64,000 nucleotides of DNA, taken from NCBI GenBank assembly GCA_965246925.1, contig OZ251994.1, forward strand, positions 3,534,001 through 3,598,000, in the 5' to 3' direction. This document shows, one piece after another, positions 46,417-54,666 of the stretch. The position numbers and the translations under genes are program-made. The notes below the pieces were generated by a model. That model had not been told where the DNA came from, ran no database searches, and saw nothing but the letters and a program-made list of their open reading frames with translations. Positions within the stretch are counted from its first letter, which is position 1; each line of letters begins with the position of its first letter. This DNA comes from JANPPS01 sp965246925 (GTDB lineage Bacteria > Pseudomonadota > Alphaproteobacteria > Acetobacterales > Acetobacteraceae).

Positions 46417-47369
46417 CCCGCCGCCGCGTCACCCAGCAAGCCCACCGCGATGGCGTAGAAATCGGACGGGTTATACCGGCGCAGCGCGGTGAAGTTGGTG
46501 TAGGCCATGTAGCCCTCGCCCGGGGCCGCCCCGTCCGGTTGGATCAGAGCGCCCATGACGTCACCGCGCCGGAAGGCCTGCCCGTCTTCCCGCCGCACGC
46601 CCAGGCGGCCCCATTCGGCCAGGCTGCGCCGGTCATCCCGGCCACCCGAGAACACGCTACCCGGCACCCGCACCGGCTGGCCCCACGGTTCGCCCCGGCG
46701 CCAGCCATTCTTGGCCAGGTAGTTGCCCATGGAGCCGAACACGTCCGGGATGCTGTCCCAGATGTCGCGCTTCCCATGCCCTTCGAAATCGACGGCGTAT
46801 TGCAAGTAAGAGCTAGGCATGAACTGGGGCTGGCCCATGGCGCCGGCCCAGCCGCCGGTAAGGCGGGACGCGGTGACGTCGCCTGCGTCCAGGATCTTCA
46901 GCGCGTTCATCAGCTCCTTACGGAAATACGCCGCGCGGCGGCCTTCCCAGGCCAGCGTCGTCAGCGCCTCCGTCAGCCGGTAGTTGCCCTTGTTGGCGCC
47001 GAAAGCGCTCTCGATCCCCCAGACGCCGACCATGGTGCCGGCATCCACGCCGTAGCGGTCCTCAACCCGCGCCAGCAGCGCCCGCTGCCGCCCGAACTGC
47101 TCCCGCGCCATCGCCAGGCGCGAGTCCGGCAGGACGCGGGCGCGGTATTCCGGCCAGGTCAGGTTGAACTCCGGCTGCTTGCGGTCCAGCTCGATCACGC
47201 GCTGGTTTGGGGTGACGCCAGCAAACGCGTCGGTCAGCGTGGTCTCGCGAATGCCGATCCGCCGCGCCTCCGCCTTCACGCCGGCGATGAACGCGCCAAA
47301 GCTGTCTTGTGCTGCGGCTGCGAACGGAGTGGCGATAAGCGCGGAGGTCAGGATGCGGCGAGTGAACAT
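46398..47369 (-). CDS. mltB: Membrane-bound lytic murein transglycosylase B family
   Basis: A 323-residue periplasmic glycan-cleaving enzyme from ATG 47369 (MFTRRILTSALIATPFAAAA, signal peptide). The catalytic Glu is in VGVWGIESAFGANKG, and TGGWAGAMGQPQFMPSSYLQ is the substrate-binding block of MltB. No lipobox Cys is seen, so it is probably soluble. It is the first gene of the nine-gene operon and divergent from ada. Confidence 0.93.
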   Translation of the reverse strand: MFTRRILTSALIATPFAAAAQDSFGAFIAGVKAEARRIGIRETTLTDAFAGVTPNQRVIELDRKQPEFNLTWPEYRARVLPDSRLAMAREQFGRQRALLARVEDRYGVDAGTMVGVWGIESAFGANKGNYRLTEALTTLAWEGRRAAYFRKELMNALKILDAGDVTASRLTGGWAGAMGQPQFMPSSYLQYAVDFEGHGKRDIWDSIPDVFGSMGNYLAKNGWRRGEPWGQPVRVPGSVFSGGRDDRRSLAEWGRLGVRREDGQAFRRGDVMGALIQPDGAAPGEGYMAYTNFTALRRYNPSDFYAIAVGLLGDAAAGCGSGC

Positions 47370-47418
47370 AGGCTGGTCTGTGCCACACCCGCGCCGTGCC
47401 GGGCAAATGATTCGCGAT

Positions 47419-47448
47419 TTCCTTCCCCCTCTGCCTTGGGAAGAGGGA
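47419..47448. repeat. Palindromic intergenic repeat, half element (copy 3)
   Basis: TTCCTTCCCCCTCTGCCTTG and the following GGAAGAGGGA match the right arm of the element at 17101-17130 with a few substitutions and can form a short hairpin. It lies in the divergent mltB-ada gap. Confidence 0.6.
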
Positions 47449-47530
47449 GTTATGGAAGAATTCCGCAGCAAGTCCCGGGGTGCGGCCATCCCGATCTTAC
47501 GGCAGAACCGGCGCAACATGAGGAGCAAGC

Positions 47531-48574
47531 ATGATCACCGAAGCCGAGTATGCCACCATCCGCACCCGCGACCCGGCGCTGGATGGGCAATTCTACTACG
47601 CCGTCCGCACCACCGGCGTGTATTGCCGCCCGTCCTGCAACGCGCGTCCGGCGCTGCGGCAGAACCTCAGTATCCATAACAGCTGCGCCGAAGCGGAGGC
47701 AGCCGGGTTCCGGCCCTGCAAGCGCTGCCGTCCCAACGAGCCGAGCCTGGCCGAGCGGCATGCGCAGGCGGTGGAGCGGGCCTGCCGGGTGATCGAGCGG
47801 GCGGACGCCCTGCCCCCGCTCGCGGTCCTGGCGCAGGCGGCGGGGCTTAGCCCGCACCATTTCCACCGCGTGTTCCGGGCCATCACCGGGGTCACGCCGA
47901 AGGCGTATGGCAGCGCACACCGGGCCACGAAGATGACGGCCGAGCTGGCGCGCGCGGGCACCGTCACGGAGGCGATCTACGAGGCCGGGTTCAACGCCAG
48001 CAGCCGGTTCTATGCCCAGGCCAACGCGCGGCTGGGCATGACGCCGACCGCGTTTCGCCGGGGCGGGACGGGTGCGGAGATTCAGTTCGCCCTCGGGGCG
48101 TGCACGCTCGGCCATGTGCTGGTGGCCAGCACGGCGCGCGGCGTGTGCGCCATCCTGCTGGGCGACGATCCGGCGGCGCTGTTGCAAGATCTACAGGACC
48201 GGTTCCCCCAGGCCGGCCTCACGGGCGGTGACCCGGCGTTCGACCGGCTGGTGGGCCAGGTGATCGCCCTAGTGGAGGCGCCGGGGATGGCACACCACCT
48301 GCCGCTCGACATCGGCGGCACGGCATTCCAGCAGCGTGTGTGGGAGGCGCTGCGCCGCATCCCCGCCGGCCAGACGGCGAGCTATGCCGGGATCGCGCAG
48401 GCCATCGGCCAGCCCACCGCCAGCCGCGCCGTGGCCGCCGCCTGCGCCGCCAACCCGCTGGCGGTCGCCATTCCGTGCCACCGCGTCATCCGCACCAGCG
48501 GCGGCCTGTCCGGCTACCGCTGGGGCCTCGCGCGCAAGGCTGCGTTGCTGGAGCGGGAGGCGGCCGAGCCGTAG
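47531..48574 (+). CDS. ada: Bifunctional transcriptional activator / O6-alkylguanine-DNA alkyltransferase
   Basis: A 347-residue Ada protein, start ATG 47531 with AGGAG five bases upstream. The N-terminal zinc domain has VYCRPSC and RPCKRCRP, whose first Cys takes methyl from phosphotriesters. An AraC-type helix-turn-helix follows (PLAVLAQAAGLSPHHFHRVF; GFNASSRFYAQANARLGMTP). The C-terminal alkyltransferase has VAIPCHRVI with the acceptor Cys. It probably activates its own gene after alkylation damage. Confidence 0.95.
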   Translation: MITEAEYATIRTRDPALDGQFYYAVRTTGVYCRPSCNARPALRQNLSIHNSCAEAEAAGFRPCKRCRPNEPSLAERHAQAVERACRVIERADALPPLAVLAQAAGLSPHHFHRVFRAITGVTPKAYGSAHRATKMTAELARAGTVTEAIYEAGFNASSRFYAQANARLGMTPTAFRRGGTGAEIQFALGACTLGHVLVASTARGVCAILLGDDPAALLQDLQDRFPQAGLTGGDPAFDRLVGQVIALVEAPGMAHHLPLDIGGTAFQQRVWEALRRIPAGQTASYAGIAQAIGQPTASRAVAAACAANPLAVAIPCHRVIRTSGGLSGYRWGLARKAALLEREAAEP

Positions 48575-48602
48575 CCGCCCGGGAGTTCTCCGCCGCGAGG
48601 CG

Positions 48603-49142
48603 CTACCGGCGGCCCGCCCCCATCGATGCGCGGATGGACCGGAGCTGGTCCAGATTCTTCTGTACCGCCGCCTGACCGTCCTTGATGAGCGTCGCGTACG
48701 CCGGGCTGACCGCGCCGCCGGCCATCGAGTCCTGCATCATGATGGCCTCCTCGTGGCTGGCGATCTGGTCGTCGACGTAAGTGCGGTCGAAGTCGAAGCC
48801 GCTTTGCACCCGCATGTGCGATAGGCGGATCCGCAGGTCGTTGCGGAGCTCGGTCGGCGGCTTGATGCCCGACGAGGCCGCCACCGGGTCGAGCTTGGCG
48901 GCGAACTGGTCGGCTTCGGTCATCAGCTGCTGCGCGATCGCCTTCACGCGGGGTGATTTCGCCTGCGTTTCCGCAAGCTTGCCCTCTTCCCGGTCAAACT
49001 GGATGATTTGGTAGGCATTGGTGGTAAAACTGACTTCGGCCGGGGTCGCGGTGCCCCCGGTCGAGACCGCGACCGGCGCCTGACATGCCGCGAGGGCCAG
49101 CAACGCGGCGGCGCAAACGAGGGGTCTGATGCTGTTCAGCAT
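48603..49142 (-). CDS. DUF4142 domain lipoprotein
   Basis: A 179-residue exported protein; MLNSIRPLVCAAALLALAAC is a lipoprotein signal with Cys20. The ferritin-like helical domain (EGKLAETQAKSPRVKAIAQQ, MTEADQF, FDRTYVDDQIASHEEAI) matches DUF4142. Function not established; some members respond to stress. It follows the outer-membrane protein gene by 21 bases and converges on ada. Confidence 0.88.
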   Translation of the reverse strand: MLNSIRPLVCAAALLALAACQAPVAVSTGGTATPAEVSFTTNAYQIIQFDREEGKLAETQAKSPRVKAIAQQLMTEADQFAAKLDPVAASSGIKPPTELRNDLRIRLSHMRVQSGFDFDRTYVDDQIASHEEAIMMQDSMAGGAVSPAYATLIKDGQAAVQKNLDQLRSIRASMGAGRR

Positions 49143-49163
49143 GAACGTCGCTCCTGAATGAGG

Positions 49164-50054
49164 TTAAAAGACGAACAGCACGCGGGCGGTCACGCCGATG
49201 TCCTGGCGGAACCCGCCACTCGCGCTCAGATCATGGTTGACCTCCAGCATGGTCTGCAGCCGCGGTGACAAGAACAGCGCGGCGTTGGCGCGGATACGCT
49301 GCACGTCGGTCCTCTGCCGGTTGTCGAAGCCGTTCGTGAACGACTTGCCGCCGAAGAAGCCTTCATAGCCGAGCGACGTCGTGAATGCGGCACTCCAGCG
49401 ATACGTGCCCCAAAGCTGGAGCCGGTAGGTCGGATCTTGGGTCAGGCGGCGGTTGCCGGGGAACGCCTCGGTGTTGTCGCCGTAGAATTGCGCATCGAAC
49501 GCGGCGTCGAACGCGAAACTCTCGCCCAAACCCTGAGAAATGCCGACCTCGACCGTGCCGCGCCAGCGGTTGTCGCCGAGGTTGAGCGGCTTGGTCTTGC
49601 TATACGTCCCGTCCGGCGGATTTAGGAAGCCCACCGCGATGATGTTCGTCTTGCTGGCGGTATTCACGTAAGGCCAGATGAAGGCGGAGAGCGTCGTGCT
49701 GGTGATGCCGCTCGCATGGCCCAGCGACTGCCCACCCACGTTGGCGCCGATCCCCGGCAGGCCGAAGCCCTGGATGATCTGCACCCCTGCCGGGTGCCCG
49801 GCCACGTCGAAGTAATGCACATACCGGGCGAGGCCGAGGCTCACGTTGATCTTGGAATTGGTGAAAGTCGGGCCCTTGGCGACGTTGTACTCGGTGCCGT
49901 GGCCGAAAACGTAGTAGCCGATGGCGAGGTTGGTCCCGGCCGGCAACGGCACGAACTCGAACGGTTCGATTTCCTGTGCGGCGGCCGGGCGGACGAAGCC
50001 GAGGCAGGCCGCAAGGCAGAGTGCAGGCACGCAGAACGATGTTGTCAGGCGCAT
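49164..50054 (-). CDS. Outer-membrane beta-barrel protein, MetA-pathway/phenol-degradation transporter type
   Basis: A 296-residue protein with signal peptide (CLGFVRPAAAQ) and the alternating pattern of a beta-barrel ending in a terminal Phe (TARVLFVF). It resembles the Phenol_MetA_deg/SphA-like group (LPAGTNLAIGYYVFGHGTEY; SKINVSLGLARYVHYFDVAG). Such proteins are thought to help hydrophobic substrates cross the outer membrane; the substrate here is unknown. Confidence 0.8.
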   Translation of the reverse strand: MRLTTSFCVPALCLAACLGFVRPAAAQEIEPFEFVPLPAGTNLAIGYYVFGHGTEYNVAKGPTFTNSKINVSLGLARYVHYFDVAGHPAGVQIIQGFGLPGIGANVGGQSLGHASGITSTTLSAFIWPYVNTASKTNIIAVGFLNPPDGTYSKTKPLNLGDNRWRGTVEVGISQGLGESFAFDAAFDAQFYGDNTEAFPGNRRLTQDPTYRLQLWGTYRWSAAFTTSLGYEGFFGGKSFTNGFDNRQRTDVQRIRANAALFLSPRLQTMLEVNHDLSASGGFRQDIGVTARVLFVF

Positions 50055-50126
50055 TATCGTCGTCTCCCCAATTCTGTGCCGGACCGCGTTCAGGCTGCGG
50101 ACCGTTTCACGTTCTATTCAGACGCG

Positions 50127-50139
50127 GATCAGTCTGATC
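50127..50139. promoter_or_regulatory. 13-base palindrome, possible operator
   Basis: GATCAGTCTGATC lies 73 bases upstream of the outer-membrane protein gene (start 50054, minus strand), in a 184-base gap with a short AT-rich run. The position and symmetry fit a repressor or activator site, but no regulator is identified. Confidence 0.3.
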
Positions 50140-50238
50140 GGGTGCCATATAAAAGAAACAGAAAACTTGCCGTGATGGGCTTTGGGGTCACGGTGTGGCG
50201 CGGGCGCATCACTCGCACGGTGGCGCCGGGCTGCGGCC

Positions 50239-51177
50239 CTATGATGTCTGCAGGTAGAGCGACGATGGGAAATGCGTGCCGTCGATGTCTTGCTCTGGTT
50301 TGAGGCCGTTTGCACCCGCCTCGGGCACGTATCCCGCGAATACGCGCGCCAGGGCGTCCGGACGGTCGTAATGCAGCTGGCTCAGGCAAAACAGAATTTC
50401 GACGCCGTCGTTGCCGACCAGATAGGCGTGCAGCAGCGCGGTCTCGAGCCATTGGAAGATCGAGCGGTCGGCGTCACGCTGGAAGTCGAACGGCAGGTAG
50501 ATGTCGTGGAAATGTATGTGCACGCCGGGCCGGAGCCGCGGCAGGATTTCCAGCACGATTTGCAGCACGTCCCCGCCGACCCGTAGCGCGTGCGTCGAGT
50601 CGATGAACAGGAGGTCTCCGGCCTCCAGCGTCTGGAACAACGCCACATCGACATCCTCCACCCGCTGCCGGGCCAGCGTCACGGGCGCTTGCTGCAGCCA
50701 TTCGCTGGGATAGGGCTCGACACAGGTGATGGCGCTGGGCCGGCCCTCGGCCTCGTTCAGGCGAAGCGCGTCCAGCATGCAGAAGGTGGACACGCCGGAG
50801 CCGACCTCGATGATGCGGGCCGGCTTGGTGCCGCGCACGAACCCATGCAGCGCCTGCGCCTCGATCGGGCCGAACCCCGGGCCGCACGCGCCCGCGACGG
50901 CGGCATGATAGGCGCGGTTGTCGCGGTATTCGGCCTGGAACGGCAGCACCAGCCGCTCCAGCGTGCGCTGCTGCGCGTCCAGATCGACAAGCACGCCGGG
51001 CATCTCGGACCGCCTTGCCCATCGCGCCCGCGTCCGCCGCAGCTCCCGCAAATCAGGCAGCGGCACGTAATAGTGCTTCGGCAACACGAACAAGCCCATC
51101 CGGGACCCGGCCTCATGCACCTGCAGCATGGCCCGCTTGGTGCCGGTCCGCAGACGCTTCTTCACCACGCCCAGCAT
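50239..51177 (-). CDS. Class I SAM-dependent methyltransferase
   Basis: A 312-residue protein from ATG 51177, with AAGGAGAAA just upstream. RIIEVGSGVSTFCMLDAL is the SAM-binding motif I, ITCVEPYP the acidic end of strand 2, and GDLLFIDSTHALRVGGDV motif of strand 4. The shape is that of family-24-like methyltransferases associated with polysaccharide or glycan modification. It follows hflX by 20 bases. Target not known. Confidence 0.85.
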   Translation of the reverse strand: MLGVVKKRLRTGTKRAMLQVHEAGSRMGLFVLPKHYYVPLPDLRELRRTRARWARRSEMPGVLVDLDAQQRTLERLVLPFQAEYRDNRAYHAAVAGACGPGFGPIEAQALHGFVRGTKPARIIEVGSGVSTFCMLDALRLNEAEGRPSAITCVEPYPSEWLQQAPVTLARQRVEDVDVALFQTLEAGDLLFIDSTHALRVGGDVLQIVLEILPRLRPGVHIHFHDIYLPFDFQRDADRSIFQWLETALLHAYLVGNDGVEILFCLSQLHYDRPDALARVFAGYVPEAGANGLKPEQDIDGTHFPSSLYLQTS

Positions 51178-51197
51178 CGGATTTCTCCTTCTAGCCG

Positions 51198-52484
51198 TTA
51201 TGGCCGCTCGAACCGCGCCCGGTCCGCCGGCAGCATGCGCACGCGGATGTGGACGCCGTCCTCCGCGTCCTGCCGCGCCAGCACCTCGCCATGCTGATAC
51301 AGCCACGCGAGCCGCGCGCCGTCCGCGGACGGCAGCAGGTAATCCGCCTGCTCCATTCCGGCGGAGATGCGTCCATCGATCGCGGCCAGCAACGCCGGCA
51401 GGCCGTCCCCCGTCAGCGCGGAGACGGCCACCGCGTCACCCCGCACCGGGATTTCGGCCGTTCCGCCGAGCAAATCGGCCTTGTTCAGCACCTCGATCGT
51501 GCGCGACTGCCAGTCTGGGTCCAACGCGCCATCCTTGGCCATGCGATCCAGCACCGCCACCACGTCCGCCCGCTGCGCCATCGTGTCCGGATGCGCGACG
51601 TCGCGGATATGCAGGATCACGTCGGCCTCCGAAACCTCCTCCAGCGTGGCGCGGAACGCCTCCACCAGCTCGGTCGGCAGCTCGCTGATGAAGCCCACCG
51701 TGTCCGACAGGATGACCCGGCGGCCTGACGGCAAGGTGAGGCCGCGCATGGTGGGATCCAGCGTCGCGAACAGCTGGTCCTGCGCATGCACGTCCGCGCC
51801 CGTGAGCGCGTTGAACAGCGTCGATTTGCCAGCATTGGTATAGCCCACCAGCGCCACCACCGGATGCGGCACCCGGGCGCGGGCCGAGCGGTGCAGGCCG
51901 CGCGTGCGGCGCACCTGTTCCAAGTCTTTCTTCACGCGGACGATCCGGTCGCCGATCAGGCGCCGGTCCGCCTCGATCTGCGTCTCGCCGGGTCCGCCCA
52001 GGAAGCCGAAGCCGCCGCGCTGCCGCTCGAGGTGCGTCCAGGACCGCACGAGCCGGCTGCGTTGATATTCGAGGTGCGCGAGCTCGACCTGCATGGCGCC
52101 CTCCTTGGTCCGGGCACGCTCCCCGAAGATGTCGAGGATCAGGCCGGTGCGGTCGATGACCTTGCAGCCCCAGGCACGCTCGAGGTTACGCTGCTGCACC
52201 GGGCTCAGCTGCGCGTCCACGACCGCGACCTCGACCGCCTCGGAGGTCAGCACCTCGCCGACATTGGCCACCTGCCCCTCGCCCAGCAGCGTCGCAGAGC
52301 GGCGGGTGCGGAGCGGGAGGATTGCGGTGTGCACGACCACGAGGCCGATGGAGGCCGCAAGGCCCACCGCCTCCGCCACCTGCGCCTCGGCCGCGCGGGA
52401 GGCGTCACCCTGCCGGGGCTTTTCCCACGGCAGGATGACGGCGGCACGCGTCGGCGCCGCGCTCGCGTTGGTGGCTTCGGTCAG
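51198..52484 (-). CDS. hflX: Ribosome-associated GTPase HflX, apparent CTG start
   Basis: A 428-residue GTPase that splits stalled or stressed 70S ribosomes. GTPase motifs are [11 protein letters not shown] (G1), SDTVGFI (G3) and NKAD (G4). The conserved N-terminal segment [19 protein letters not shown] is upstream of every ATG/GTG/TTG in frame; the first usable start is CTG 52484, which overlaps the hfq stop (CTGA) and has AAGGA eight bases before it. GTG 52379 would delete that segment. The hfq-hflX pairing is conserved. Confidence 0.92.
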   Translation of the reverse strand: MTEATNASAAPTRAAVILPWEKPRQGDASRAAEAQVAEAVGLAASIGLVVVHTAILPLRTRRSATLLGEGQVANVGEVLTSEAVEVAVVDAQLSPVQQRNLERAWGCKVIDRTGLILDIFGERARTKEGAMQVELAHLEYQRSRLVRSWTHLERQRGGFGFLGGPGETQIEADRRLIGDRIVRVKKDLEQVRRTRGLHRSARARVPHPVVALVGYTNAGKSTLFNALTGADVHAQDQLFATLDPTMRGLTLPSGRRVILSDTVGFISELPTELVEAFRATLEEVSEADVILHIRDVAHPDTMAQRADVVAVLDRMAKDGALDPDWQSRTIEVLNKADLLGGTAEIPVRGDAVAVSALTGDGLPALLAAIDGRISAGMEQADYLLPSADGARLAWLYQHGEVLARQDAEDGVHIRVRMLPADRARFERP

Positions 52485-52765
52485 GAGGGGGATCCTTCCG
52501 CGGCTTCCGTCTGCCCACCCTGCTCGGCCGCCTTCGTGGCGTCGAACAGCATGATGGGCGCGCCGGGCATGACGGTGCTGATGGCGTGCTTATACACCAG
52601 CTGAGTATGCCCATCCCGGCGCAGCAGGACGGAGAAGTTGTCGAACCAGGTGATGATGCCCTGCAGCTTCACGCCATTGACCAGGAACACCGTCACCGGC
52701 GTCTTTGCTTTGCGCACATGGTTCAGGAAAACGTCCTGAACGTTTTGCGACTTGTCTTGGGCCAC
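52481..52765 (-). CDS. hfq: RNA chaperone Hfq
   Basis: A 94-residue Sm-like hexameric protein that pairs small RNAs with mRNAs. Start GTG 52765 ([19 protein letters not shown]) has AAGGA upstream; longer frames are not needed. [19 protein letters not shown] and the Sm2 core YKHAIST are present, followed by a short acidic tail. The 163-base gap upstream should hold its promoter. Confidence 0.96.
   Translation of the reverse strand: MAQDKSQNVQDVFLNHVRKAKTPVTVFLVNGVKLQGIITWFDNFSVLLRRDGHTQLVYKHAISTVMPGAPIMLFDATKAAEQGGQTEAAEGSPS
52493..52497 (-). promoter_or_regulatory. Ribosome-binding site before CTG start of hflX
   Basis: AAGGA eight bases before CTG 52484, inside the end of hfq. It is the main sequence support for the CTG start. 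Confidence 0.5.
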
Positions 52766-52928
52766 GTTCGTGTCCTTTGTTCTTGTCCCTGCCTCTATGG
52801 CATGGGATCGTAGTGACCCGGCCTCCAACGGACCGGCCCGGCGATCCTAACGGACCGGACGGTGAGGGCAAGGCTTGCAGCAATGCGATGATGAGTCGGC
52901 GGTCCGGAAGTGCTATGGCGGAAATGGT

Positions 52929-53096
52929 TTAAAAGCGGGCCAGCCACGCCACGCCGGCCATAACCGCCAGCGGCACCAGGAACACCGCCTCCCGCCCCAA
53001 ACCGGCGCGGACCAGTCCGGCCTCCACCGCCACCAGCAGGGCAACCACTGCCACGTTCCGCGCGTCGCCGAACAGCGTCTTCAAGAACGCCCTCAT
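52929..53096 (-). CDS. Small membrane protein, 55 aa
   Basis: ATG 53096 overlaps the stop of the upstream membrane protein (ATGA). The product has a positively charged start (MRAFLKTLFGDARN) and two hydrophobic segments (VAVVALLVAVEAGLV; VFLVPLAVMAGVAWLA). No family recognised. The coupling suggests it works with, or stabilises, the larger membrane protein. Confidence 0.65.
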   Translation of the reverse strand: MRAFLKTLFGDARNVAVVALLVAVEAGLVRAGLGREAVFLVPLAVMAGVAWLARF

Positions 53097-53815
53097 GCCG
53101 GCACCCGCACGCGCAGCATTGCCGCAAGGCCCAGCCCGGCAAGCAAGTAGAACACGCCTAGCACCAGCAGCGTCCAATCCGACAACGGCCAGATTTCGGT
53201 GCCGCCCAGGCCCTCCATGGTCCAGTACGTGCCGAACGCCAGGATCATGGCGCCGACCGCGAACTTGATCGCGTTCTCCGGCACACGCTGCAGCGGCGTT
53301 CGCACGGCCGCGCCCACGATGCAGGTCAGCACCAAGGCGGCCACCGCGGCGCCGGCGCTGCTGACCAGCCCGGTGCCCGAGCCGGCCTTCATCCCCAGCG
53401 CCACCACCACCAGCCAGACCTCCAGCCCCTCCAGCAGCACGCCCTTATACGCCACCATCCAGTTCGCCACCCAGTCGCCGTCGAGCCGGGCCTGCGTGTC
53501 CGCGAACTCCTGCGCTTCGTCATGCAAGGCCTTCAGTCCTGCCTGGCGCGCGATCGCCTTGGCCAGCCAGCGCATGCCGAACAGCATCAGGAACACGCCG
53601 ACGATCAGCTGCAGCCAGCCGATGTCGATCCCGGTCATCAGCAGCCGTCCGGCCACCAGGGTCAGCACCACTAGCGTCGCCAGCCCCGCCAGCGCCGCGC
53701 CGATCGCCGCGCGCCAGCCGATGCCGAGGCTGACCGCCAGCACGATCGTGAACGCCTCCACCCACTCCACCAGCGCGGTCAGAAAGGACGGAACGGCGAT
53801 CGACCAATCGATCAT
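53093..53815 (-). CDS. COG4280-like multi-pass membrane protein
   Basis: A 240-residue protein with about seven membrane segments. Two related acidic motifs, ALVEWVEAFTIVLAVSLG near the start and VLLEGLEVWLVVVALG in the middle, give an inverted-repeat-like ExxE pattern similar in style to GDT1/FTR1-type cation transporters. A short charged loop (HDEAQEFADTQARLDGD) joins the halves. Transported ion unknown. Overlaps the aminotransferase stop and the small membrane protein start by ATGA. Confidence 0.72.
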   Translation of the reverse strand: MIDWSIAVPSFLTALVEWVEAFTIVLAVSLGIGWRAAIGAALAGLATLVVLTLVAGRLLMTGIDIGWLQLIVGVFLMLFGMRWLAKAIARQAGLKALHDEAQEFADTQARLDGDWVANWMVAYKGVLLEGLEVWLVVVALGMKAGSGTGLVSSAGAAVAALVLTCIVGAAVRTPLQRVPENAIKFAVGAMILAFGTYWTMEGLGGTEIWPLSDWTLLVLGVFYLLAGLGLAAMLRVRVPA

Positions 53816-54666
53816 GACACGGCGACGTGCCCGGCGAACGCCTGAAACAGCGACCGCGCCACCGGCCCGACCCGGCCATCGCCCACCGGCGCGCCATCCA
53901 CCGACAGCACGGGCTTCACGAAGCTGGTGGCACTGGTGAGGAACGCTTCGCGCGCCTCCCGCAGCTCGGCGGTGCTGAACGCCCGCTGTTCGTGTCGGTA
54001 GTTCTGCGTCTGCAGCAGCGTCAGCAGCGCGTCCCGGGTGCAGCCCGGCAGGATGGCGTGGTCCAGGTGCCGGGTGCGCAGCACGCCGTCGCGGTCCACG
54101 ATCCAGACCGTCGTGCTCGCCCCTTCCGTGACCATGCCGTCGGCGTCGATCAGGATGGCCTCGTTGGCGCCGGCGTCCCGCGCGGCCTGCCGGGCCAGGA
54201 CGTTGGGCAGCAGGCCCACGGATTTGATGTCGCACCGGGCCCAGCGCTCATCGGGGTGGGTGATGGCGCGGAAGGTCCATTGTTCCACGTCCCGCGGGTA
54301 GTCCGGCAGGCGTTTCACCGTCACAACCAAGGCGGGCTTCACCGCGCCCTTGGGGAAGGCATGATCGCGCCGGGCGACGCCGCGGGTGACCTGCATATAT
54401 AGCAGGCCGTCCCGGATGCGGTTGCGCCGGGCGACCTCGGTCAGCACCTGCAGCATGGAGGCCCGCGGCATGGGAGCGGCGATACGGATCTCGCGCAACG
54501 ATCGCTCGAGCCGGTCCATGTGTAGCGTCTCATCCACGAAGCGGCCCTGGTGAATGTAGATCACCTCATAGACGCCGTCCGCGAACTGATAGCCGCGGTC
54601 TTCGACGTTCACGCTGGCGTCGCGTTGCGGCAGATACTGGCCGTTCACATAAGCAATCCGGCTCAC
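53812..54666 (-). CDS. dat: D-amino-acid aminotransferase
   Basis: A 284-residue class IV PLP aminotransferase. VEDRGYQFADGVYEVI is the conserved start; the PLP Lys is in RCDIKSVGLLPN; EGASTTVWIVD binds the cofactor phosphate. It interconverts D-alanine and D-glutamate with 2-oxo acids, feeding peptidoglycan precursors. It follows ntrX with a four-base overlap (ATGA), as in several alphaproteobacteria. Confidence 0.92.
   Translation of the reverse strand: MSRIAYVNGQYLPQRDASVNVEDRGYQFADGVYEVIYIHQGRFVDETLHMDRLERSLREIRIAAPMPRASMLQVLTEVARRNRIRDGLLYMQVTRGVARRDHAFPKGAVKPALVVTVKRLPDYPRDVEQWTFRAITHPDERWARCDIKSVGLLPNVLARQAARDAGANEAILIDADGMVTEGASTTVWIVDRDGVLRTRHLDHAILPGCTRDALLTLLQTQNYRHEQRAFSTAELREAREAFLTSATSFVKPVLSVDGAPVGDGRVGPVARSLFQAFAGHVAVS

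Noticed and set aside
3155..47448. CRISPR array
   Set aside because: The repeated elements are three scattered palindromes, not regularly spaced repeats with spacers; no cas genes are present.
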